A DNA stretch of 22,523 bases from Candidatus Zipacnadia bacterium (GCA_029821455.1 JALGTI010000006.1:1-22523); one strand, 5' to 3'; positions 7,125 through 14,724 are shown, counted from the stretch's first letter. Made by a program: numbers and translations. The notes: generated by a model from the letters alone, not told the origin.

Positions 7125-8096
7125 GTGAAGGTCATATACGGTCTGGCGAGTCCGGAGTTGCGTCCCCGTCCGCGAGTGGTTGCGGTGGGGGCCTACGATG
7201 GCGTTCACCGTGGGCACCAGATGCTGCTGGATGTCGCTTGCGAGGCGGCAGCAATCGGCGGATGCGAGTCAACCGCGCTGACCTTCGAGCCTATTCCTGC
7301 TGAGGTTGTTGGACGCGCCGGCAGCCGCAGTCTACGTCTGACGCTGCTGGATGAAAAGTTGGAGTTGTTGGAGAAGCAGCACATCGGGACGGTGGTGGTG
7401 GTGGACTTCGATGAGCAGTTCTGTAATGTCAGGGCCCGGGACTTCGCTCGTGACATTCTGGCAGATAGGTTGGGCACGCATATGTTAGTGGCCAGTGAGA
7501 CGCATACATTTGGCCGGGGAGCAGAGGCGGACGTGCGGATGATGCAGCAGTTTGGCCACGAGTTCGGCTTTGAGGTGCACATCCTGCCACTATTCTCTGG
7601 CAATGGTGCCCGCAGTATCTCCAGCAGTCACATACGCCGGCTGCTCTGGGAAGGCCGCGTCGAGCACGCGGCAGGACTATTGGGACGTCCATATAGCATG
7701 CGAGGCACCGTCGTCCCCGGACGAGGTCTGGGGAACCAATTGGGCTTCCCCACCGCCAACCTACAGGTGCCAGAGGCCAAACTGATACCTGCTGACGGAG
7801 TCTATGCTGCCATCGCTTGCTGGGAGAACCAGCCCGGGGCACTTGTGTCAGCGTCCGGGATCCGGGGCGCGGCTGCAGCAGTCAGCATTGGCGTCGCACC
7901 CACCTTCGGGCCCTCGCAACGCCTAGTGGAGGCGCATATCCTCGACGCGTCTCCTTCGCTAGAGGGTCGCTCTCTGGAGCTGCACTTCGTGAGCCGTCTT
8001 CGGGAGCAGCAGAAGTTCCCGGGAGCCGAGTTGCTATCCGTCCAGATCGCGCGCGATCTGGAGGATGTGCGCCAGACGCTGAGTATTGACAACTAG
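7125..8096 (+). CDS. ribF: Bifunctional riboflavin kinase/FAD synthetase RibF
   Basis: RibF makes FMN from riboflavin and then FAD. The 323-residue protein has an N-terminal nucleotidyltransferase domain with GAYDGVHRGH (22-31; the usual form is GxFDGVHxGH), the ISSSHIRRLL segment, and a C-terminal riboflavin kinase domain starting about RPYSMRGTVV, with GFPTANL and VSIGVAPTFG. I chose GTG 7125: it is 8 nt after GAGG (7113-7116) and fits the family N-terminus (KVIYGL). An upstream in-frame ATG at 7074 lies inside truB and gives a leader without family character. In many relatives rpsO follows ribF; here the ffh operon does, and the ffh promoter overlaps the ribF stop codon. Confidence 0.95.
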   Translation: MKVIYGLASPELRPRPRVVAVGAYDGVHRGHQMLLDVACEAAAIGGCESTALTFEPIPAEVVGRAGSRSLRLTLLDEKLELLEKQHIGTVVVVDFDEQFCNVRARDFARDILADRLGTHMLVASETHTFGRGAEADVRMMQQFGHEFGFEVHILPLFSGNGARSISSSHIRRLLWEGRVEHAAGLLGRPYSMRGTVVPGRGLGNQLGFPTANLQVPEAKLIPADGVYAAIACWENQPGALVSASGIRGAAAAVSIGVAPTFGPSQRLVEAHILDASPSLEGRSLELHFVSRLREQQKFPGAELLSVQIARDLEDVRQTLSIDN

Positions 8097-8114
8097 ACAA
8101 CTTTCCCATATACT
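8086..8114 (+). promoter_or_regulatory. Sigma-70 type promoter of the ffh-rpsP operon
   Basis: A perfect TTGACA (8086-8091) is followed after exactly 17 bp by TATACT (8109-8114). The -35 box is built from the last sense codons of ribF (Ile-Asp-Asn) just before its TAG. Predicted start is near 8121, leaving a leader of about 100 nt before ffh. Read-through from the upstream operon would also pass through. Confidence 0.75.
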
Positions 8115-8133
8115 TGCGGCGGTGTAGAGGGCA

Positions 8134-8165
8134 GGTGGATCCAGCGCTGCCGGATCGCTGCCACC
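8134..8165 (+). promoter_or_regulatory. Structured leader hairpin upstream of ffh
   Basis: GGTGG (8134-8138) pairs with CCACC (8161-8165), and CAGCG (8142-8146) with CGCTG (8156-8160). This makes a 10-bp GC-rich helix with a 3-nt bulge (8139-8141) and a 9-nt loop. It starts about 13 nt after the predicted transcription start. A T5 run (8182-8186) follows 16 nt later, too far for a standard intrinsic terminator. It may stabilise the mRNA or be a control element; no protein or ligand is suggested by the sequence. Confidence 0.45.
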
Positions 8166-8222
8166 AAGCGACGATGCGGCGTTTTTGTTGCCCCTAGGAA
8201 CTGCCCCATAGGATGACGCACT

Positions 8223-9557
8223 GTGTTCGAGAACCTGACAGAGAAGCTTGGGGGGGCATTTCGGCGGCTCAGCGGCAAGGGCAAGCTGAGGCCGCGCGAT
8301 GTGCGTGACGGGCTCAAGGAAGTGCGCCTGGCTCTGCTGGAGGCTGACGTAAACTATCAGGTGGTCAAGGACTTCGTCAACGCTGTCCAGCAGGAGGCGT
8401 TGGGTGAAGAGGTACTCAAGGGCCTCAAGCCCGTTGACCAGATAATCAAGATCGTTCACGACCATCTGGTGCACCTGCTGGGCGATGCAGCCGTTCCAAT
8501 TACGTGGAAATCAAAAGGGCCCACCGTCGTCATTCTCTGCGGCCTGCAGGGCAGTGGCAAGACAACGACAGCCGGCAAGTTGGCCATTGATTTCAGAAAG
8601 CAAAGCCGCAAGCCGCTGTTGTGCGCCACTGACGTGTATCGGCCGGCCGCCATCGAACAGCTTCAGCAGGTCGGTGAGCAGGCGGAAGCCGACGTCTTCA
8701 CACTGGGCGAAAACGACCCGGTCGCCATCGCACGGGCCGCGTACGCCCACGCTGAATCGGCGGGTATTGATGCCTTGATCATTGATACTGCCGGGCGCCT
8801 GCATATTGATGAGGCGATGATGCAGGAGATTGCCGATATCGAGGCCAGCTTTGAGGAGTCCGAGACGCTGCTGGTTCTGGATGCGATGACAGGGCAGGAT
8901 GCCATCAACGTGGCCGAGGAGTTTGGCAAGCGCCTGGAACTGGATGGGCTGATTCTGACCAAACTAGATAGTGATGCGCGGGGCGGAGCGGCGCTGTCAG
9001 CCCGGGCTGTGACGGGCGTGCCAGTCAAGTTTGTGGGTGTGGGCGAGCGGCTGGATGGCCTGGAGACGTTCCATCCTGACAGGATGGCTCAGCGCATCCT
9101 CAATATGGGCGATGTGCTGACGCTGATCGAGAAAGCTCAGCAGGCCATAGACACTGAAGAGGCCGCCGCGCTCCAGCAGAAGTTCCTGGCCGCCGACTTC
9201 GACCTGGAGGACTTCCGCCAGCATCTGAAAAACGTCCGGAAGATGGGCCCGCTGGACCAGATCATAAAGATGATGCCAGGCGCGGCGCAGATGGGCGGTC
9301 TGTTACCTGATGATTTCGATGAACGTGAACTGGACGGGGTGGACGCCATTATCTGTTCGATGACACCCGATGAGCGACAGCGGCCGGCGATACTGAACGG
9401 CAGTCGCAAACGGCGCATCGCCCGAGGCAGCGGCACCACGGTCCAGGATGTCAATATCGTGCTGAAGCAGTATCGGGAACTGGCCAAGATGATGTCAGCG
9501 GTGGCCAAGGGCAAGGGGGTCCAGGTCGGCGGGCTGCGCATCGGGCGGGTGAACTAG
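8223..9557 (+). CDS. ffh: Signal recognition particle protein Ffh
   Basis: Ffh is the GTPase protein of the SRP; with 4.5S RNA it delivers nascent membrane proteins to FtsY. The 444-residue protein has the N domain (1 to about 90, starting MFENLTEKLGGAFRRLSGKG), the G domain with GLQGSGKTT (about 107), DVYRPAA, DTAGRLHID (about 191), TKLDSDARGG (about 246), and the M domain (about 300-440) containing the RNA-binding GSRKRRIARGSGT. The C-terminus is short and lacks the long Met/Gly-rich tail of some homologues. The GTG start has AGGA 9 nt upstream. It is the first gene of the second operon and is not preceded by ylxM. Confidence 0.97.
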   Translation: MFENLTEKLGGAFRRLSGKGKLRPRDVRDGLKEVRLALLEADVNYQVVKDFVNAVQQEALGEEVLKGLKPVDQIIKIVHDHLVHLLGDAAVPITWKSKGPTVVILCGLQGSGKTTTAGKLAIDFRKQSRKPLLCATDVYRPAAIEQLQQVGEQAEADVFTLGENDPVAIARAAYAHAESAGIDALIIDTAGRLHIDEAMMQEIADIEASFEESETLLVLDAMTGQDAINVAEEFGKRLELDGLILTKLDSDARGGAALSARAVTGVPVKFVGVGERLDGLETFHPDRMAQRILNMGDVLTLIEKAQQAIDTEEAAALQQKFLAADFDLEDFRQHLKNVRKMGPLDQIIKMMPGAAQMGGLLPDDFDERELDGVDAIICSMTPDERQRPAILNGSRKRRIARGSGTTVQDVNIVLKQYRELAKMMSAVAKGKGVQVGGLRIGRVN

Positions 9558-9603
9558 CAATCTAACGAGGTATCCCGACGCGACTGAAGGGAGCAGACAG
9601 GAT

Positions 9604-9903
9604 TTGGCGACGCGAATCAGACTGAAGAGAATCGGCGGCAAGAAGAAGCCATACTATCGGCTGGTAGTCATTGATCAACGCAAGAGCCGCGATGGCAGGA
9701 CGGTCGAGGAGTTGGGCAGCTACGATCCTCGGCAGGACCCGCCGCTGGCCACCGTTGACGAGGAGCGGACACTGCACTGGTTGCTGAACGGCGCCCAGCC
9801 CTCGGATACGGCCAGGGCGATCCTGACCAGAGCCGGAGTCATCGAGCGTTTCAAGCAAGCGCGCCAGGGCGGCGCGGATAGCAAGGAAGCCGCCACCCAG
9901 TAG
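9604..9903 (+). CDS. rpsP: 30S ribosomal protein S16
   Basis: S16 is a structural protein of the 30S body. The 99 residues begin ATRIRLKRIGGKKKPYYRLVV, the canonical S16 N-terminus, followed by DGRTVEELGSYDP. The length is slightly above the usual 80-90, with an Ala/Gly/Lys-rich end. The start codon is TTG at 9604, rare for an abundant ribosomal protein; AGGGAG lies about 10 nt upstream. No ATG alternative fits the conserved N-terminus. It lies between ffh and khpA, the standard order. Confidence 0.97.
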   Translation: MATRIRLKRIGGKKKPYYRLVVIDQRKSRDGRTVEELGSYDPRQDPPLATVDEERTLHWLLNGAQPSDTARAILTRAGVIERFKQARQGGADSKEAATQ

Positions 9904-9922
9904 TTGGGGGGAGTTGGAGCCA

Positions 9923-10162
9923 GTGGACCGATTGCAGGAGCTAGTTGAGTACATTGTGCGGGGGCTTGTTGACCACCCGGAGGAGGTGGCGGTCACAGCG
10001 GTCGAAACGGATGGTATGACCGTGTACGAGGTGTCGGTGGCCGACGAGGACCTCGGAAAGGTCATTGGCCGGGAAGGTCGCACAGCAAATGCCCTGCGCC
10101 AACTGATCAAGGCAGCCGCGATGAAAGTTGAGCGGAAGGCGATCGTCGAGATTCTGTCGTAA
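9923..10162 (+). CDS. khpA: KH-domain RNA-binding protein KhpA
   Basis: KhpA (formerly YlqC) is a small single-KH RNA-binding protein that in other bacteria partners with KhpB and influences cell division and small-RNA biology. The 79 residues are almost entirely one KH domain, with ELVEYIVRGLVDHPEEV at the start and the GxxG loop in KVIGREGRTANALRQLI (about 48-64). I chose GTG 9923 because GGGGGGAG (9906-9913) is 9 nt upstream. The in-frame TTG at 9914 directly abuts that site and is unlikely. The position between rpsP and the ylqD-rimM genes is the conserved one. Confidence 0.92.
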   Translation: MDRLQELVEYIVRGLVDHPEEVAVTAVETDGMTVYEVSVADEDLGKVIGREGRTANALRQLIKAAAMKVERKAIVEILS

Positions 10163-10167
10163 ACCCC

Positions 10168-10183
10168 GCCTGCCTGTGCAGGC
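10168..10183 (+). promoter_or_regulatory. Perfect small hairpin before the ylqD ribosome-binding site
   Basis: GCCTGC (10168-10173) and GCAGGC (10178-10183) form a perfect 6-bp stem with a 4-nt loop. It ends 2 nt before the ylqD Shine-Dalgarno AGGAGG (10186-10191). With no T run it is not a terminator. It could stabilise the downstream message end or adjust ylqD translation. Confidence 0.35.
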
Positions 10184-10198
10184 TCAGGAGGCAGTTAG

Positions 10199-10669
10199 AT
10201 GCCCGGAGTCATCCTTAAGCGAAATGTAATCCTGCGCTCGATCGTGACCGATAAGCTCAAGCAGCAAATGCAGGAGGAACTACAGCGCGCGGTTGAAGAG
10301 ATTGACCAGCGCATCCAGCAGATTGACTTCCAGACCAAACCATATCTGACCGAGCTGCAGCGTACCAATCTGCAGCAGGCCATGCAAGTTCGCAAGCAAA
10401 TTGACGCCGAAAAGAGCAAGCAGCAGAATACCCGCGACGCACTGATCGCACAGAAGGCACAAGTCGCAGAGCTGGAGCTCAGCACCGAAGTCGTGCGGGG
10501 CACTTTGGAAAGCTACGTCGAGGTTAAGGAGGGAGATGACCTCAGCGAGCTGCTTGGAGGCGTTGAGATCGTGACCAAGGATGACCTGGTGGTGGACATC
10601 CGCCAGCGCAAGCCCGTTGACGAGGCGGAGATGCCCACAATCATCACCGACATTAATGCCATACAGTGA
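10199..10669 (+). CDS. ylqD: YlqD family protein
   Basis: This 156-residue protein resembles the YlqD family. It opens with short beta-prone sequence (VILKRNVILRSIVTDKLK), then a long charged coiled-coil helix from about residue 20 to 100, rich in Gln, Glu, Arg and Lys. A C-terminal beta region follows, with VEVKEGDDL and DDLVVDIRQRKPV. The function of YlqD proteins is not known. The conserved site between khpA and rimM suggests a link to 30S assembly. The ATG at 10199 has an ideal AGGAGG 7 nt upstream. The 3' end overlaps the rimM start by 14 nt. No signal peptide or membrane segment is seen. Confidence 0.78.
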   Translation: MPGVILKRNVILRSIVTDKLKQQMQEELQRAVEEIDQRIQQIDFQTKPYLTELQRTNLQQAMQVRKQIDAEKSKQQNTRDALIAQKAQVAELELSTEVVRGTLESYVEVKEGDDLSELLGGVEIVTKDDLVVDIRQRKPVDEAEMPTIITDINAIQ

Positions 10670-11183
10670 GCGCAGCAAAAAAGAGTACAAGGTGCAGATA
10701 GGCGAGGTGGTCGGGGCCCACGGAATACAGGGGGAAGTGAGGGTGGCCCTGCACACGGACTTTCCGGAGCGGTTTGAGCAGCTTGACAGTATCTACGTGC
10801 GGCCACGGGGGCGGCAAGGGCGGTTGATGGCTATAAGTAGCCAGCGGATCCGGCCTGACAAGGGTCAGGTCCTGTTGCGGCTGGAGGGCATCCAGGACCG
10901 GGATAGCGCCGAGGCTCTCAGAGGCGCGGGATTATGGATTAGTGAAGACCAGCTCGTGCCGCTTGATGACGGAAGCTATTACGAGTTTCAGATAATCGGG
11001 CTGATGGCGAAAACAACGGATGGCCAGGTGCTTGGCGAGGTCAGCGAGATCATCCACACCGGGGCCAATGACGTGTATGTCACCGCGTGCTGCCTGATAC
11101 CGGCTATCGCCGAGGTGGTCAAGGAGATTGATATCGAGCGCGGGGAACTGCTAGTGGAGCCGGTGGCGGGGCTGCTGGATTGA
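10656..11183 (+). CDS. rimM: 16S rRNA processing protein RimM
   Basis: RimM binds ribosomal protein S19 in the head of the 30S subunit and assists 16S rRNA maturation. The 175-residue protein has the RimM domain (YKVQIGEVVGAHGIQGEVRV, then LRLEGIQDRDSAEALRG) and the PRC-barrel half (YYEFQIIGL, GANDVYV, LIPAIAEVVKEID). The linker between GANDVYV and LIPAI is only about four residues, shorter than I would expect by about five. ATG 10656 overlaps ylqD by 14 nt and lacks a good Shine-Dalgarno; GTG 10692 is an alternative start. The stop is followed by trmD after 8 nt. Confidence 0.94.
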   Translation: MPYSERSKKEYKVQIGEVVGAHGIQGEVRVALHTDFPERFEQLDSIYVRPRGRQGRLMAISSQRIRPDKGQVLLRLEGIQDRDSAEALRGAGLWISEDQLVPLDDGSYYEFQIIGLMAKTTDGQVLGEVSEIIHTGANDVYVTACCLIPAIAEVVKEIDIERGELLVEPVAGLLD

Positions 11184-11191
11184 GGCGGCCA

Positions 11192-11932
11192 ATGCGCGTT
11201 GACATCGTCACCATATTTCCTGAGTTCTTTGACTCGCCGCTGGGATGCAGTATCCTGGGGCGCGCCCAACAGGCCGGCATCGTCCAAGTAGAGCACCACG
11301 ACCTGCGCGACTACACCGACGATGCGCATCGCACCGTGGACGATTCTCCGTATGGGGGCGGGGCCGGAATGGTGATGAAACCGGAGCCGTTCTTCCGGGC
11401 GTGCGCGGATATCCTGGGTGGTGAGGAAGCGCCGGTGGTACTCCTGACTCCCCAGGGGGAGCCGTTTAGTCAGCAGAAGGCGGCGCAGTTGGCAGCCCAA
11501 GAGCGTCTGGTATTGTTGTGCGGTCACTACGAGGGGGTGGACGAGCGGGTGCGTGAGGCCCTCGTGACCGATGAGATCTCAATCGGAGACTATGTGCTGA
11601 GCGGGGGTGAACTGGCGGCGCTGGTAGTGATTGACGCGGTAGTGCGACTGCTACCCGGAGCAGTCGGCAACGACCAGTCGCCAGTTCAGGAATCATTTGG
11701 CGACGGTCTGTTGGAGCATCCGCACTACACGCGGCCAGCCGAGTTCGAGGGTCGCGCCGTACCAGGCGTGTTGGTGGAGGGTAATCACGAGCGGATACGA
11801 CGCTGGCGGCGCAAGGAATCGCTGCGCCGCACGCTCCAGCGACGGCCTGAACTAGTGGGCCGGGTGGAGCTGAGCAGCGAAGACCACGAGCTTCTCAAAG
11901 AGATTTGGCAGGAAATGTCGGCCGGTATGTGA
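11192..11932 (+). CDS. trmD: tRNA (guanine(37)-N(1))-methyltransferase TrmD
   Basis: TrmD methylates G37 next to the anticodon using S-adenosylmethionine, preventing +1 frameshifts. The 246-residue protein has the SPOUT trefoil-knot signature: MRVDIVTIFPEFF at the start, VDDSPYGGGAGMV, LLCGHYEGVDERV, and EISIGDYVLSGGE with the catalytic Asp, then LEHPHYTRP. ATG 11192 is 6 nt after GAGG (11182-11185), which overlaps the rimM stop. A TTG at 11180 would add four residues but has no such site. It sits between rimM and rplS, the near-universal order. Confidence 0.97.
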   Translation: MRVDIVTIFPEFFDSPLGCSILGRAQQAGIVQVEHHDLRDYTDDAHRTVDDSPYGGGAGMVMKPEPFFRACADILGGEEAPVVLLTPQGEPFSQQKAAQLAAQERLVLLCGHYEGVDERVREALVTDEISIGDYVLSGGELAALVVIDAVVRLLPGAVGNDQSPVQESFGDGLLEHPHYTRPAEFEGRAVPGVLVEGNHERIRRWRRKESLRRTLQRRPELVGRVELSSEDHELLKEIWQEMSAGM

Positions 11933-11943
11933 GGAGAATTGCA

Positions 11944-12456
11944 ATGAATGATGCCATAGCGTTAGTAGAGAGTAAGCACCGCAAGAAGAAGGTCCCTGAG
12001 GTCGCGGTGGGCGATACGGTGCGCGTGAAGGTCCGTGTTACTGAGGGCGAGAAGGAGAAGAGCCAGACGCGGCTTCAGACCTTCGAGGGCGTAGTGATCT
12101 CGCGACATGGCAGCGGGATAAACGAGACCATCCAGGTGCGTCGCATCAGCTACGGCATCGGAGTGGAACGGACCTTCCCTCTGCACTCACCGATGGTTGA
12201 CGATATAGAGGTCGTGCGCGAGGGCCGGACGCGGCGGGCCAAGCTGTACTTCTTGCGCGAACGGATCGGGAAGCGCGCACGCCTCGGCGAGCGCACTCGC
12301 GTAGCCAGAGGCACCAGGGGCACCGACGAGGCTGTCGCCGAGCCCGAACCAGAGCCGCAACCAGAAGCAGAGGTCGCCGACGAAGCAGTCAAAGCCCCAG
12401 AAGCGCCGGATGAACCGGATGCCGCTGAACCCACCGAGGATGAAGAAACGTCATAG
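11944..12456 (+). CDS. rplS: 50S ribosomal protein L19 with long acidic tail
   Basis: L19 sits at the subunit interface of the 50S particle. Residues 1 to about 120 are a standard L19 (GDTVRVKVRVTEG, QTFEGVVISRHGSG, VERTFPLHSP, RRAKLYFLRERIGKRAR). The protein then continues for about 43 residues (128-170) rich in Glu, Asp, Pro and Ala, with 18 acidic residues and one Lys. Ordinary L19 is about 115 residues and ends just after the basic KRARL segment. The ATG at 11944 has AGGAG (11932-11936) 7 nt upstream, and trmD ends 11 nt before the ATG. The tail is in frame and ends in a clear stop, so it does not look like a frameshift product. Confidence 0.96.
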   Translation: MNDAIALVESKHRKKKVPEVAVGDTVRVKVRVTEGEKEKSQTRLQTFEGVVISRHGSGINETIQVRRISYGIGVERTFPLHSPMVDDIEVVREGRTRRAKLYFLRERIGKRARLGERTRVARGTRGTDEAVAEPEPEPQPEAEVADEAVKAPEAPDEPDAAEPTEDEETS

Positions 12457-12489
12457 ACTGAAACACGCGATGATAGGGAAACGCGACAA

Positions 12490-13263
12490 GTGAATGTACT
12501 GGCATTCGATAATCCCTGGGAGATCATTGGGCTGATCGCAGTTATCGTAGTGTTGCGATTGGCCGTGTCATACATTCAGGCGATAGGAAAGCACCGCGCA
12601 TCCGTGCTTGAGTTCATAGACGCTGCCCTCTTTGCTGTGGTTATGGTGTTCTGTATCCTGCGGCCATTTGTTGTACAGGCCTTCTTCATTCCCTCCGGCT
12701 CGATGCTGGATACCCTCCAGATCCACGACCGCATCCTGGTCAACAAGTTCATCTACTTCTTCCGTGAACCAGAGGCCGGTGACGTAGTAGTGTTTGACGC
12801 GCCTCGCCAGGCCAGCCAAGCCAAAAAGGACTTCATCAAGCGGGTGGTCGGTGTCCCCGGCGACCGTATCTCGATTCATAATCATCGCCTGCATCGTAAC
12901 GGTATCCCGATTGAGGAGCCGTATGTACGAGATACGATATTCTACGAGTGGCCGACTGACTTCGAATACGTTGTCCTGCAACCAGGTGGCGAACCTATTG
13001 ATGTCGTTGAGAATGGCGAGATTATCGTTCCGCAAGGCTACTTACTGGTAATGGGTGACAACCGCAACGACTCCAACGATAGCCACAGATGGATGGCTCA
13101 GGATGCAAGCGGCACGTACAGGGATGCGCCGTTCCTGCCTCGTGAAAACGTGCTGGGCAAGGCTATCTGCATCTTCTGGCCGCCGACGCGGATCAGTCTG
13201 ATACGCTCCTATCCACACACAGAGCTTCGCACTGCTTATACCAAGTTGGCACCCGATGGCTGA
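12490..13263 (+). CDS. lepB: Signal peptidase I
   Basis: LepB cleaves signal peptides from exported proteins at the outer face of the membrane. The 257-residue protein has two N-terminal membrane segments (about 10-32 and 41-62), the catalytic serine S71 in IPSGSM, the catalytic lysine K117 in KRVVGVPGD, and the conserved GDNRNDSNDSHRW box near 191. The start is GTG 12490, with AGGGA about 10 nt upstream. A 33-nt gap separates it from rplS, and the stop overlaps rnhB by 8 nt. An rplS-lepB-rnhB neighbourhood is typical, though the GTPase gene rbgA often found between the last two is absent here. Confidence 0.96.
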   Translation: MNVLAFDNPWEIIGLIAVIVVLRLAVSYIQAIGKHRASVLEFIDAALFAVVMVFCILRPFVVQAFFIPSGSMLDTLQIHDRILVNKFIYFFREPEAGDVVVFDAPRQASQAKKDFIKRVVGVPGDRISIHNHRLHRNGIPIEEPYVRDTIFYEWPTDFEYVVLQPGGEPIDVVENGEIIVPQGYLLVMGDNRNDSNDSHRWMAQDASGTYRDAPFLPRENVLGKAICIFWPPTRISLIRSYPHTELRTAYTKLAPDG

Positions 13264-13948
13264 ACAGCAGCTGCCCGAAGAGTCTAACCCCCCTCGCGCT
13301 GCTTCAGGAGGGCAAGCGGCCTCCTTTGCCCACGAACGGCAAGTCCAAAGCCAAGGTTATCAACGCATAGCTGGGATTGATGAGGCCGGTCGCGGTGCCC
13401 TGGCCGGGCCGGTGGTTGCGGCAGCAGTGATTCTACCACTCGACAATGTCATTCCCCACCTCACTGACTCCAAACTCTTGCGGCCAAGCCAGCGCGAGGA
13501 ACTGTGCGACCAGATATGTCAGCAGGGCGTGGCGTGGGCTGTTGGCGTAGTGTCTAATGACGTGATAGATGAGCGCAATATCCTACAGGCTACGTACATT
13601 GCGATGCGGACGGCCCTCGACCGGCTCGACCCGCCGGCCGACTTTGCCCTGATTGATGGCCGCCCTGTGAAGGGCATCGAACTGCCGCACAAGACCCTGA
13701 TAGATGGCGATAGGCTCTGCTGCAGCATTGCGGCGGCCTCGATAGTGGCAAAGGTGACGCGCGATGCGATAATGACCGAACTGGCTGAGAGCTTCCCTGG
13801 CTATGGCTTCGAACAGCACAAGGGCTACGGCACCCGTGCCCACCGCCAGGCCCTCAGAGAGCAGGGGCCGTGCGCGGTGCACAGGCGCTCATTTGAGCCA
13901 GTCAAGGCTGCCGCGCAGTTGCTACTGGACATCCAGGGCGAGCCGTGA
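13256..13948 (+). CDS. rnhB: Ribonuclease HII
   Basis: RNase HII removes ribonucleotides from RNA:DNA hybrids and from misincorporation sites. The 230-residue protein has the expected acidic active site: D42 and E43 in GIDEAGRGALAGP, D134 in ALIDGRP and D152 in IDGDRL, followed by SIAAASIVAKVTRD and HKGYGTRAH. The first 35 residues (Pro, Ser, Ala, Gln rich) are an extension upstream of the catalytic core and look disordered. The ATG at 13256 overlaps lepB by 8 nt, so the extension is plausible but not certain; no better internal start is evident. Confidence 0.95.
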   Translation: MAEQQLPEESNPPRAASGGQAASFAHERQVQSQGYQRIAGIDEAGRGALAGPVVAAAVILPLDNVIPHLTDSKLLRPSQREELCDQICQQGVAWAVGVVSNDVIDERNILQATYIAMRTALDRLDPPADFALIDGRPVKGIELPHKTLIDGDRLCCSIAAASIVAKVTRDAIMTELAESFPGYGFEQHKGYGTRAHRQALREQGPCAVHRRSFEPVKAAAQLLLDIQGEP

Positions 13949-13954
13949 TCTCCT

Positions 13955-14629
13955 ATGAACCGGAGCAGGGCTTGGGCGGGCGAAATGCCAGGGCACGGAC
14001 AGGCGCGCGGCTTCACGCTGGTGGAGCTGCTGGTGGTAATCGCCATAATCGCGGTGCTGGCGGCTATCCTGTTCCCAGTTTTCGCGCAGGCGCGAGCCAA
14101 AGCACGCCAGACCACCTGCCTGGCCAACCTCAAACAACTCGGCCTGGCCATTCAGATGTACGCCAGCGATTATGATGACCTCTACCCCTGGGGCGTGGAC
14201 CCGGCCGACCGGTATGCGCCAGAGATCTGGTCAGGCTATCCCCTTTGGCAGTCGTGGATTCCCTATATGCCCGACCTGACAGATGTCCTGGACCCATACT
14301 GCCGCAATGCCGAGCTCTGGCATTGTCCGGCCGACCGGGGCTACGACGAACTCGAGGACAGTGGCTACCCTCTTGATGGCCGGCCCACAGCATTCGAGGC
14401 GTTCGGGAATAGCTATCATTATCGCACCGAGGTAGCCTTCCGCTGTCTGGGCACCACCAGCTTGGACGACCCGGCCGGGGTCAACATCCTCTTCGACGGC
14501 CACGGTAGTTGGCACAGCGGCAGCCACGCCTATAATGCGAGGCGCTGGAATGTCATGTTCGGGGATGGCCACGTTAAGAACGTCGGCCGCGCGCAGTACC
14601 AGCAAGCCTGGTCAACACCGCTGTATTGA
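13955..14629 (+). CDS. Prepilin-type pseudopilin, Armatimonadota/Planctomycetes style
   Basis: This 224-residue protein carries a class III prepilin signal: positive N-terminus, then G19 followed by FTLVE with the conserved Glu at +5, and a hydrophobic helix (LLVVIAIIAVLAAILFPVF). Cleavage and N-methylation after G19 are expected from a PilD-type peptidase. The next segment, ARQTTCLANLKQLGLAIQMYASDYDDLYPWG, and the C-terminal VMFGDGHVKNV are typical of the large families of such proteins in Armatimonadota and Planctomycetes, whose members may build type II secretion or pilus-like structures. The exact role is unknown. The start at ATG 13955 is weakly supported; ATG 13985 would still leave the signal intact. 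It follows rnhB by 6 nt and may be co-transcribed. Confidence 0.85.
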   Translation: MNRSRAWAGEMPGHGQARGFTLVELLVVIAIIAVLAAILFPVFAQARAKARQTTCLANLKQLGLAIQMYASDYDDLYPWGVDPADRYAPEIWSGYPLWQSWIPYMPDLTDVLDPYCRNAELWHCPADRGYDELEDSGYPLDGRPTAFEAFGNSYHYRTEVAFRCLGTTSLDDPAGVNILFDGHGSWHSGSHAYNARRWNVMFGDGHVKNVGRAQYQQAWSTPLY

Positions 14630-14667
14630 AGATCAGACCCCACAGCACCGCTCGGCACAGAACAACA

Positions 14668-14696
14668 AACGGCCGCCTACTGGCTAAGCGGGCGGC
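14668..14696 (-). terminator. Strong hairpin downstream of the ferredoxin gene
   Basis: CGGCCGCC (14668-14675) and GGCGGCCG (14689-14696) form a perfect 8-bp GC stem with a 13-nt loop. Read on the minus strand it is followed by TTTGTTGTT, a reasonable though broken U tract, so it fits an intrinsic terminator for the ferredoxin gene ending at 14725. On the plus strand it is not followed by T, but it could still protect the 3' end of the prepilin message. Confidence 0.6.
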
Positions 14697-14724
14697 CGCA
14701 GTGCCAATCCTGTGTGTAACTCCA

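Noticed and set aside
8166..8186. Intrinsic terminator ending in the T5 run at 8182-8186
   Set aside because: The nearest strong stem ends at 8165, 16 nt before the T run, and no good stem directly abuts it. It also lies after the predicted ffh transcription start.
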